From contig JAHDCN010000032.1 of the NCBI GenBank assembly GCA_020629815.1, forward strand, positions 1-12,146: DNA of 12,146 nucleotides. Reading direction: 5' to 3'. A program made the translations under genes and the position numbers. Under the pieces are notes generated by a model that was not told where the DNA came from, did no database searches, and worked only from the letters and a program-made list of their open reading frames with translations. The stretch comes from Verrucomicrobiota bacterium. GTDB taxonomy: Bacteria > Verrucomicrobiota > Verrucomicrobiia > Verrucomicrobiales > DEV007. Shown one piece after another: positions 6,273 through 12,146 of this stretch (positions are counted from its first letter, which is position 1; every line of letters starts with the position of its first letter).

Positions 6273-6293
6273 GGTAAGGCAGAACGGTAAGGC
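6273..6293. repeat. Short direct repeat between the TPR and M20 genes
   Basis: GGTAAGGC occurs twice (6273-6280 and 6286-6293), separated by AGAAC, a 13-bp period. A small GGTT-C-AACC palindrome lies next to it at about 6260-6268. It falls in the 72-bp intergenic gap. Function unknown; it may be chance or replication slippage. Confidence 0.35.
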
Positions 6294-6300
6294 CGGAGAA

Positions 6301-8712
6301 TCAGCAATCGGTATTGGCCTTTTCCGATGGCTTGAAGTCGGGATAGGTCTTTGCGAGTTGATTCCGCAATTCATCGGCCTTCTCGCGTTTGCCCAGAGAC
6401 AAGTAGGCGTTGATGGCTTTGGTCAGTGCGATCGGGGTGACATCGCGATCATCGAAAATTTGACTGACCACCAGATACTCCCGGGCTGCACCTTCGAGGT
6501 CTCCCTTCATCGCAGCGACGTCGCCCATGAGAATTCGGGATTCAGCATTGGTGCGGCCCTCTTTCTGACTGCGCAGGCTTTCGCGGGCACTGTTCTGAGC
6601 CGCTTCAAAGTCGCGCAAACAAAGCTGAGCTTTGCCCCGGTTCAGATAAGCGGAAGCACGTTCACTTGGTCGCTGTGTTTGGCGAAGGAAATTGTCAAAG
6701 GCAACGATCGCCTCCTGAAACTTCCGGCTCTTCATTCTGCATTCGGCGACGAGCTTCCAGACCGGTCCCTGAGTCTTGGACGCATCTTCCGGATCGATTG
6801 TAGAGGAAAGGAAGAAGTCTGCTTGAGCGTAGTCCTTCGCGTCATAAAGCTTCTTCCCGAGGTATTCGATCACCTGAGTGGGAATATCCGGACGCTTTTT
6901 CTTATCGCTCAAAGGGCCAATCAGCGGAGTGGTTTCGATATAGAATCGGGCTTCCTTTGCCAGCTCGGGAACCTTCTCCAAATAGTAGTAGGCCAGTGCC
7001 AGTCGAAGGGTCGCTTTTTCGCCGAAATTCTCACGGTCATGCTCCCGGGCCAGACGCAACTCCGACACGGCGACTTCATATTTTTCCAAGTCGTAGTTTC
7101 CGGCACCGATCCAATAGTGGGCTTCGCCCTTGCCGGAAGTCTCCGGAAATTTTTTCAACAGAGCCTGGTAGGCGGCAATCATTTTCGGAATGTCGCGCTT
7201 GTTGCCATGAAGAAGAGCAACCTGCTGCATGGAAAATTCCAGCTCGCTCGCATTGGGGTAGTCCTTGACCAGTTTCTCGAAATCACCCAGGGCATTGTTG
7301 TGATCGTTGAGCTGCAGATAGGCAGTGCCTCGCTTCGCAAGAGCCGATGCGGCGAGGGGATCTTCCGGATAGGATTTGATAAACTTCGTCAGGCTGGAGA
7401 TTCCTTTTTCTTTCTCATCGCCTTCGACCTGAGCCCAGCCCTGCTTGTAAAGACGGGTAGAGCGAAACTTCTCATCAATATTCTGCGGGCGAACTGCACC
7501 GTAGGCTCCGGCAGCCAGCGAATATTGTTTGTTCGAGTAATCCGATCCGGGACCACTTGCGGACGTTTCTGCCTGATTGAAGTGCCATTCGGCTTTCATC
7601 AGGTATGCCATGTCGATGAACTTGCTGTCCTTGTCGGTCTCCTTTTGCTTCAGTGCAAAACGCTCGGCCATAATGGGCAGAGTAGTCGCTCCCTGCTGGT
7701 GGAGAATTTGTAGCTTGCGGTAGCCGGCTTCCGCACCCTCGGCGAGGTTGGGGTATTTTCCTTCGACTAAACCGTAGAGCTTGAGAGCGTTGGCCAAGTC
7801 ACCCTTGAGTCGAAACGAGTGTCCGACCACGAGCAGCATTTTGCCACGCGAATCGGTTGCTGCTCCATAGGTGCCGCCGAGGCTGTAAATCTGGATTACT
7901 TTGTCGTAGTCTTTGCGGGTAAATGCGTTGAATACGGCGCCCACTTGAGCCAGCGATTTCCACGGGCTGGCGTCGGAGAACTTCATTGCCTGATCGAGAA
8001 ACTCTTCACTCACATCGGGCTTGCCTGCTTCAGCCGCCAACAGACCGCCGCGCACGAGAGCCTCTTCTTTGAATTCCTGAGTTTTGGCGCTGGATGCTAA
8101 TTCCTCAAATTTCTCCAGAGCCTTCTCGGTTTCGCCCATGTCGAAATACAGACGAGCAGTCTCGAGCAGGCATCGCTCATAAAACGGATTGGTTTCCGGC
8201 GGCGCAGCCTTCATTACGGCTTGGTATTGGTCCAGCGCCTCTTTCGGGTTGCGGGTCAATTGCAGGGAGCGCCCGTAGTAAAAACGTGACTGAAGTTTTG
8301 CCTCGTTGTCGGTAAGGTTAAAGGTAGCAGTCCGAAAGCTGCCTGTGGCCGCTTCGTAGTCTTTGGCATTAAATTGGATCACCGCAATTCGGTAGGCCGC
8401 CGTGCCGACGAAGGCACCTTTTTTGAAGGTTTCCACGATGTGGCGAAACGTAGTCTGGGCATCGACTGTCTGGCCGACCTGGACATAGCACTCACCCAGT
8501 CTCAACCAGGCTGCCTGCACATTGGCGCTTCGCGGATTTTCCCGGATGAAAAGCTGATACTGCTGAGCAGCCAGTGAATACTGCTTCTGCGTGTAAAGAA
8601 GATCTGCGTAGGAAAGTGCGTCCTCCTGAGTTTGAGCAGTCGCCTGGCTGCTCCCGAGGAGTGCCCAGGCAAACAGCAACAGGGCGAAGCGTTGGATGAT
8701 TGGATGGGGCAT
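6301..8712 (-). CDS. Secreted multi-TPR protein, probable periplasmic partner of the ExbB/ExbD motor
   Basis: An 803-residue protein with a clear signal peptide: hydrophobic core about 9-20 and likely cleavage at ATA-Q (26/27). No lipobox cysteine is present, so it is predicted periplasmic. The mature part is helical TPR-like repeats from about residue 30 to the C-terminus, e.g. ALSYADLLYTQKQYSLAAQQY (32-52), then repeats built on LGECYVQVGQ, YRIAVIQFNAKDYEAA, ARLYFDMGETEKALEKFEEL and AKRGTAYLQLNDHNNALGDF. Such arrays bind proteins, as in YbgF/CpoB and BamD, which act with Tol-Pal or outer-membrane assembly. The position four genes into an operon that starts with exbB and exbD suggests a link to that motor, which is inference. 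No enzyme domain is visible. The last residue is cysteine (Cys803). The gap to aroA is 49 bp; no Shine-Dalgarno sequence is seen at the ATG. Confidence 0.85.
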   Translation of the reverse strand: MPHPIIQRFALLLFAWALLGSSQATAQTQEDALSYADLLYTQKQYSLAAQQYQLFIRENPRSANVQAAWLRLGECYVQVGQTVDAQTTFRHIVETFKKGAFVGTAAYRIAVIQFNAKDYEAATGSFRTATFNLTDNEAKLQSRFYYGRSLQLTRNPKEALDQYQAVMKAAPPETNPFYERCLLETARLYFDMGETEKALEKFEELASSAKTQEFKEEALVRGGLLAAEAGKPDVSEEFLDQAMKFSDASPWKSLAQVGAVFNAFTRKDYDKVIQIYSLGGTYGAATDSRGKMLLVVGHSFRLKGDLANALKLYGLVEGKYPNLAEGAEAGYRKLQILHQQGATTLPIMAERFALKQKETDKDSKFIDMAYLMKAEWHFNQAETSASGPGSDYSNKQYSLAAGAYGAVRPQNIDEKFRSTRLYKQGWAQVEGDEKEKGISSLTKFIKSYPEDPLAASALAKRGTAYLQLNDHNNALGDFEKLVKDYPNASELEFSMQQVALLHGNKRDIPKMIAAYQALLKKFPETSGKGEAHYWIGAGNYDLEKYEVAVSELRLAREHDRENFGEKATLRLALAYYYLEKVPELAKEARFYIETTPLIGPLSDKKKRPDIPTQVIEYLGKKLYDAKDYAQADFFLSSTIDPEDASKTQGPVWKLVAECRMKSRKFQEAIVAFDNFLRQTQRPSERASAYLNRGKAQLCLRDFEAAQNSARESLRSQKEGRTNAESRILMGDVAAMKGDLEGAAREYLVVSQIFDDRDVTPIALTKAINAYLSLGKREKADELRNQLAKTYPDFKPSEKANTDC

Positions 8713-8761
8713 GGCGTTGACGTAGTCTAGACCGGAATTCTTGCTGCTTCAATGGCGATAT

Positions 8762-10024
8762 CTAGGCCAGTGAAACCCCGAGCCCTGCCATATCCTGCCA
8801 GTATTTCGGGTAGGTTTTGGCCACACAGCCCGGGTCGAGTATGGTGACTCCGGGCATCACCAATCCAGCTAAAGAAAAAGCCATCGCAATGCGGTGATCA
8901 GCGTAAGTCTCTATCTGCGCATCTGATTTGCTGCCGATCAGCGACGGATCCGAGTGAACCATAAGGTCATCGCCGATCTCTTCTGCCAATCCCGGTTTCA
9001 GTCGGTTGAGTTCGTTGCAGCAAGCCGCCACTCGATCACATTCCTTTACTCGAAGGTTTTCAATACCGACAAACCTCACGGGCGTTTCGTTGAAAGCAGC
9101 CAGTGCCGCGATGGTGGGAATGGCATCCTGCATCTGGCTGCCATTGATTTCGCCAGGCAGATTGGGCCATTGCTGAATTACCTCCCACGCCCGGGCGTCG
9201 GGCTGCATCATGGCGGTGGGAGTAGTGCCCAGATCAATTTGGCCACCGGTCAATTTTTCCGCTGCCCACAAGTAGGTGGCGGCAGAGGCGTCCGGCTCGA
9301 CTTGATAGGTTTCCACAGCCTGATATCCGCCGGGTTGAATCACCCAGTGACCTTCGCCCTCCTGCGAAACATCAGCGCCGAAGCATTTCATTACCTCAAG
9401 TGTGATATCGATATAGCCTTTGGCTCCGATCTCGTTTCCGGTTAGCTCAATTGTGAATGGTTCGTGATGAAGAGGGGCTGCCATCAGGATGGCGGAAATA
9501 TACTGGCTGGAAAGGCCACCATCGATCTCCACCCTTGAAGTGGAAAACTGTCCTGCTGACTCAATCGTCACAGGTGGGCATTTTGACTCGGCCGTTGCGG
9601 AAATGCCCATCCTCTGCAAGGCATCAACCAGTGGCTGAATCGGTCGCTTTCGCATGTGCTCGTCGCCATCGATTACAAAACGCCCGGGTTGCGTGGCGAC
9701 TGCTGCCGTGAGAAAGCGAGTGGCCGTTCCGGCATTTCCCAGGAAAATTGATTCTTTGGGCTCAGCGAATTTTCCGCTGCCGGTTACAATAAACTCCGTG
9801 TCGTCAGGCTTTTCGACCTGGACCCCCATGTTGCGAAGAGCTTCGCTCATGTAGTAGGTGTCGTCGCTCGAAAGAGCTCCGGTCAGGCGAGTTTTGCCTT
9901 TTGCTAAAGCAGCAAGCAGCAGGGCGCGGTTCGTGATCGATTTCGAACCAGGCAGAGTGATGTTGCCATTGATCGGCTGATCTGGCGGACAAACGCGCAG
10001 GCTCGATGCCTCGAGAAAGTTCAT
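8762..10024 (-). CDS. aroA: 3-phosphoshikimate 1-carboxyvinyltransferase (EPSP synthase)
   Basis: AroA joins shikimate-3-phosphate and PEP to make EPSP, the sixth step to chorismate; cytoplasmic. The 420-residue product has the normal length and all core motifs: LPGSKSITNRALLL (24-37, active Lys28), LGNAGTATRFLTA (95-107), DGDEHMRKRPIQPLVDAL (119-136), SSQYISAILM (172-181), QDAIPTIAAL (299-308) with the catalytic Asp300, NLRVKECDRV (323-332), TYADHRIAMAF (373-383) and DPGCVAKTYP (397-406). In the GNAGTA region the residue after Arg103 is Phe, where E. coli has Pro. I chose the ATG at 10024 (MNFLEASSLRV). An upstream in-frame start at 10093 would overlap exbD and add 23 residues unlike the family. 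It lies 32 bp after exbD in an operon whose other genes are not aromatic pathway genes. No Shine-Dalgarno sequence is seen. Confidence 0.96.
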   Translation of the reverse strand: MNFLEASSLRVCPPDQPINGNITLPGSKSITNRALLLAALAKGKTRLTGALSSDDTYYMSEALRNMGVQVEKPDDTEFIVTGSGKFAEPKESIFLGNAGTATRFLTAAVATQPGRFVIDGDEHMRKRPIQPLVDALQRMGISATAESKCPPVTIESAGQFSTSRVEIDGGLSSQYISAILMAAPLHHEPFTIELTGNEIGAKGYIDITLEVMKCFGADVSQEGEGHWVIQPGGYQAVETYQVEPDASAATYLWAAEKLTGGQIDLGTTPTAMMQPDARAWEVIQQWPNLPGEINGSQMQDAIPTIAALAAFNETPVRFVGIENLRVKECDRVAACCNELNRLKPGLAEEIGDDLMVHSDPSLIGSKSDAQIETYADHRIAMAFSLAGLVMPGVTILDPGCVAKTYPKYWQDMAGLGVSLA

Positions 10025-10056
10025 TGGAGTGAGAGAGTGGGGGCGATGCGGTTGCG

Positions 10057-10470
10057 CTATTCCTTCTTCACTGTAGCGAAGGCCACGTTCCAAATGCCGG
10101 CCTTCTTGATCTGATCGAGAACATCGATGATCGTCTGGTAGCTGGCTTCCGAAGCACCGCGGAGAATGACTGCCTGATTTGGGAACTCCTGAGAAATTGC
10201 ATTCAACTTGACCTGCAGATCCTGCTCGGTGACGACGCTTCCGTTCAATACGATCTCTCCGCTCTCACGGACGTTCACAATGATTTCGCCCTGCTTCCTC
10301 GGTTGATCGACCGATTCTTCCGCAGCAGGAACAGAGATGTCCATGTCGCGCTCGAAGCGGGCATACTGCCAGGTCACGATGAAGAAAATCAGCAGAAGGA
10401 AAACCACATCGATCATCGGAGCGAGCTCAAGCTCAGCGCCATGATCGGGTTTGGTATCGCGAAATTTCAT
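10057..10470 (-). CDS. exbD: ExbD/TolR-family biopolymer transport protein
   Basis: ExbD/TolR is the small proton-channel subunit of the inner-membrane motor that uses the proton gradient to energise TonB or Tol partners. The 137-residue product has a short cytoplasmic start, then one transmembrane helix (about 18-35, PMIDVVFLLLIFFIV) with the essential aspartate at D21. The periplasmic domain follows (about 44-137), including GEIIVNV (61-67), ILRGASEASYQTIIDVLDQIKKAGI (102-126) and the typical VAFATVKKE end. Family length is 130-150. It follows exbB by 53 bp and precedes aroA by 32 bp. A GAGG lies 13 nt upstream of the ATG, farther than a normal Shine-Dalgarno. Whether it works with TonB, Tol or another partner cannot be told; no tonB, tolA or pal is in view. 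Confidence 0.93.
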   Translation of the reverse strand: MKFRDTKPDHGAELELAPMIDVVFLLLIFFIVTWQYARFERDMDISVPAAEESVDQPRKQGEIIVNVRESGEIVLNGSVVTEQDLQVKLNAISQEFPNQAVILRGASEASYQTIIDVLDQIKKAGIWNVAFATVKKE

Positions 10471-10492
10471 GAGACGTCTTTTTCCTCTGAGT

Positions 10493-10524
10493 TAACCCTG
10501 TTAGGTCGGTGACCTAACCCTGTT
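10493..10524 (-). repeat. Hairpin flanked by 10-bp direct repeats between exbB and exbD
   Basis: TTAGGTC (10501-10507) and GACCTAA (10511-10517) form a 7-bp stem with a GGT loop. TAACCCTGTT is repeated exactly at 10493-10502 and 10515-10524, partly overlapping the stem arms and touching the exbB stop codon. No U-tract follows on the minus strand. It may slow RNA decay or reduce read-through so that the two motor subunits are made at different levels, which fits the larger number of ExbB than ExbD subunits in the complex. That role is inference. Confidence 0.5.
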
Positions 10525-11306
10525 TAGTCGTCGCTTTTGCGGGCGGAAGCTTTGTAGTTGGCTCGCTTATATTGGGCTGCCAGCAGTGCCATGATATGCG
10601 TCATCGCGGCTTCCAGTTCAGCAATCAGCTTCTGCACTTTTCCGCGGAAGATGGAGTAAAAGATCAAAGAAGGGATACTGACCACCAGTCCAGCCGCAGT
10701 CGTTACCAGCGCTTGCGCGACACCGGGAGCGAGCTCCATGTGTTGGGCTCCTGCGGTTTCGCCCATGCTGTTGAACGCCTTGATCATCCCGATCACGGTT
10801 CCGAACAGACCGACCATCGGCGCTACCCGGCTGATGTCATTCAGGTAGCCGATTCTGTTGTTGAGGATACTGGCCTGACGGGTTCCTTCGGCCTCGGTCA
10901 CTTCGCGGACTTCGTCGAAACTGGCGGTCGGGTTCTTAGTAGCAAAATCCAGAGTTTTGTAAACGATCCGGGCGATGCACTCGTTTTCGCGGTTACAGAC
11001 GGCGATCAGGCCCAGATAATCCTGCTTCCGAATCAGCGCATCGGCTGCGTTCATAAACTTGTTACTGACCACGGTTCCCTGGCGGATCGTGAAGATGTAG
11101 AAAATGATCAACAGCACCGCGATAAAGGAAAGCAGCGCCAGCGGAATCATCAGCAACGGACCACCTTCCATCAGGTAGTCGAGAATCGATTGGGCCTGTT
11201 CGGCCGCTGAACGCTTGGGTTCTGCCTCCTGGGCGAAAGCGGACAGTGGAAACTGAATTGCGAACAGGAGTGCTGTGAATCGCAGAAAGATTGAGCGGTG
11301 ATTCAT
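10524..11306 (-). CDS. exbB: MotA/TolQ/ExbB-family proton channel protein with signal peptide
   Basis: ExbB/TolQ forms the inner-membrane ring around ExbD/TolR and conducts the protons that drive the motor. The 260-residue protein has a cleavable signal sequence (hydrophobic 8-22, likely cut at AFA-Q, 25/26), which some longer ExbB proteins have. Its three transmembrane helices lie at about 49-72, 160-178 and 195-220. The conserved signature runs from ISRVAPMVGLFGTVIGMI (158-175) through MELAPGVAQALVTTAAGLVVSIP (190-212); the cytoplasmic part lies between TM1 and TM2. The C-terminus is basic then acidic (RKSDD). It is the first gene of the minus-strand operon, with a palindrome and a candidate promoter upstream. 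No Shine-Dalgarno sequence is seen. Belonging to the Exb or Tol branch is not decided by the sequence; exbB is the usual label. Confidence 0.93.
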   Translation of the reverse strand: MNHRSIFLRFTALLFAIQFPLSAFAQEAEPKRSAAEQAQSILDYLMEGGPLLMIPLALLSFIAVLLIIFYIFTIRQGTVVSNKFMNAADALIRKQDYLGLIAVCNRENECIARIVYKTLDFATKNPTASFDEVREVTEAEGTRQASILNNRIGYLNDISRVAPMVGLFGTVIGMIKAFNSMGETAGAQHMELAPGVAQALVTTAAGLVVSIPSLIFYSIFRGKVQKLIAELEAAMTHIMALLAAQYKRANYKASARKSDD

Positions 11307-11339
11307 TCAGGTGAACGTGGTGACGTGAGTGATGAAGCA

Positions 11340-11372
11340 GCATTCCAGATTAAAAGTGAGCATCTGGAATGC
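11340..11372. promoter_or_regulatory. Perfect 11-bp inverted repeat upstream of exbB (operator or 5' mRNA hairpin)
   Basis: GCATTCCAGAT at 11340-11350 is the exact reverse complement of ATCTGGAATGC at 11362-11372, with an 11-nt A-rich spacer. It lies 33 bp upstream of the exbB start and directly beside a candidate minus-strand -10 box (11376-11381), so it would overlap the first transcribed bases. Neither side has a U-tract, so a terminator is unlikely. It could be a repressor operator or a stabilising hairpin at the mRNA 5' end. Confidence 0.55.
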
Positions 11373-11375
11373 GAA

Positions 11376-11404
11376 ATCCTATACGGGAAGCGAACAACGC
11401 GCAA
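11376..11404 (-). promoter_or_regulatory. Candidate promoter of the exbB operon
   Basis: On the minus strand TTGCGC (11404-11399) and TAGGAT (11381-11376) are spaced by 17 nt. The matches are 3 of 6 to TTGACA and 4 of 6 to TATAAT. Transcription would start near 11369, inside the palindrome. The match is weak but the position is sensible. Confidence 0.35.
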
Positions 11405-11513
11405 CGCTGCCTTTTGGAAAATTTGACTTCTTCCCGGTGCTGACCTGTTGCGGCCGTTTTTCTCAAATTTGCGTGACTTTTGGCGCACTAATTGCGGTCT
11501 TGAAAAGAAACGC

Positions 11514-11541
11514 TTGCGATTTTTGTAATTATGAATATTAT
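11514..11541 (+). promoter_or_regulatory. Candidate promoter of the glycosylphosphotransferase gene
   Basis: TTGCGA (11514-11519) and TATTAT (11536-11541) lie 16 nt apart in the most AT-rich stretch of the window, about 27 bp before the ATG at 11569. The -10 box matches 5 of 6 and the -35 box 4 of 6. The rest of the 262-bp divergent gap holds the palindrome and exbB promoter described separately. Confidence 0.45.
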
Positions 11542-11568
11542 TGTTAAGAAATATTTTCATAGTTGAGA

Positions 11569-12146
11569 ATGCGAAACACAAACAGAAAGCCTGCTCCCGG
11601 TTTTGGAAGTGAACCGAATCTTGCCCCGGAATCGAAGTCTTTGCCCCTGGCTCAGACTGCGGAGAACTCCGGCACGGTATACCATAGACTGGTTGCTTTG
11701 GCTTTTGTGGTGGATCTGATAACTGTGTGGGGTGCGGTTTATTTTGCGCACTGGTTACGATTCGAAGGGCCGATCAAGGAATTCACCATTTACCAGATTG
11801 AAAGTCAGCATAACTACACGGGCCACTTTCTGTTGGGAACGGTGCTGATGGCGATGTTGCTGCTGAATTTCCGTGTGTACTCTAGAGAGACTTTGCTGTC
11901 ATTGCCGAATACGATTAAGGCGATTTTTAAGTCTTCGGTCGGTTGGGTTTTCTTTTTCCTGATGATTGCGCTGGTGTTGCGCATCGATCCACCGGTCTCG
12001 CGGGTTTTTGCCATTCTCGGTATGGTCACCATTTTTTCCTCTCTAACCTTGGTCAGAGCATTTGGCAGCTTTCTCGTCTCCCGCAGCGCCATTTCTCAAA
12101 GTCTACGACGCCGGGCTTTTGTGATCGGTTGGAATGAAGATTTCTC
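11569..12146 (+). CDS. Polyprenyl glycosylphosphotransferase, N-terminal membrane part (cut by window edge)
   Basis: These enzymes (WbaP/WcaJ type) transfer a sugar-1-phosphate onto undecaprenyl phosphate at the inner membrane, the first step in making exopolysaccharide or O-antigen units. The 192 codons in view start MRNTNRKPAPG with about 38 hydrophilic residues. Four hydrophobic segments follow: about 41-62 (LVALAFVVDLITVWGAVYFA then HWLRFEGPI), 87-101, 123-137 and 145-161. The visible part ends in SLRRRAFVIGW (178-188), which matches the start of the CoA-binding-like domain (usually RRVLIVG). The catalytic C-terminal domain lies beyond the window. An in-frame TAG at 11560 leaves ATG 11569 (or TTG 11563) as start; ATG is preferred. 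The family assignment rests on the topology and the FVIGW segment, so it is good but not certain. Confidence 0.8.
   Translation, partial: MRNTNRKPAPGFGSEPNLAPESKSLPLAQTAENSGTVYHRLVALAFVVDLITVWGAVYFAHWLRFEGPIKEFTIYQIESQHNYTGHFLLGTVLMAMLLLNFRVYSRETLLSLPNTIKAIFKSSVGWVFFFLMIALVLRIDPPVSRVFAILGMVTIFSSLTLVRAFGSFLVSRSAISQSLRRRAFVIGWNEDF

Noticed and set aside
6271..7713. 480-codon open frame on the plus strand opposite the TPR gene
   Set aside because: It has no recognisable domain and lies wholly antisense to a clear signal-peptide TPR protein. It is explained by codon bias of that gene.
10025..10093. Upstream start for aroA that would overlap exbD
   Set aside because: The extra 23 residues are not family-like; ATG 10024 gives normal length and a 32-bp gap.
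1..12146. Mobile elements, CRISPR arrays, defence systems
   Set aside because: No transposase, integrase, cas or toxin-antitoxin genes and no regularly spaced repeats; all large open frames belong to housekeeping or envelope families.

Overview
The window carries ordinary bacterial chromosomal genes. It probably comes from a member of the Verrucomicrobiota (Opitutae/Puniceicoccales-like). This placement is an inference from protein style: an RRM protein with an Arg/Asn-rich tail, an ExbB with a cleavable signal peptide, an altronate-dehydratase variant of the Bacteroidota/Verrucomicrobia type, and an unknown single-pass membrane protein. Almost no start codon has a Shine-Dalgarno sequence at normal spacing. 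Nothing mobile was found: no IS, integrase, CRISPR, tRNA or rRNA.

Layout, left to right. On the minus strand are the 5' end of miaA (1-168, running off the left edge), a terminator-like hairpin (177-212) and an RRM RNA-binding protein gene (233-820). A 419-bp gene-free stretch follows (821-1239), with several inverted repeats. Next is a full-length UxaA-family altronate dehydratase gene (1240-2895, minus). Divergent from it, on the plus strand, are an A-type Fe-S cluster carrier (3022-3423) and a 284-residue membrane-anchored protein of unknown function (3479-4333). The latter meets folK tail to tail with only 6 bp between them.

From 11306 down to 4340 six genes all read on the minus strand with gaps of 23 to 72 bp. 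In transcription order they are exbB, exbD, aroA, a large secreted TPR protein, an M20 peptidase and folK. This looks like one operon. It joins an inner-membrane proton-driven motor and a probable periplasmic TPR partner to two biosynthetic enzymes, aroA (chorismate) and folK (folate). A perfect 11-bp inverted repeat lies just upstream of exbB, close to a predicted promoter. Divergent from exbB, on the plus strand, is the N-terminal part of a polyprenyl glycosylphosphotransferase (11569 to the right edge), which suggests that an exopolysaccharide locus starts there.

The genes are mostly housekeeping. The less explained parts are the structured region upstream of the RRM gene, the hairpin abutting the miaA start, the altered N-terminal motif of the altronate dehydratase, the exbB leader palindrome, the unknown 284-residue protein, and the TPR protein linked to a motor that has no TonB or Tol neighbours in view. 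No clearly new multi-gene system was seen.
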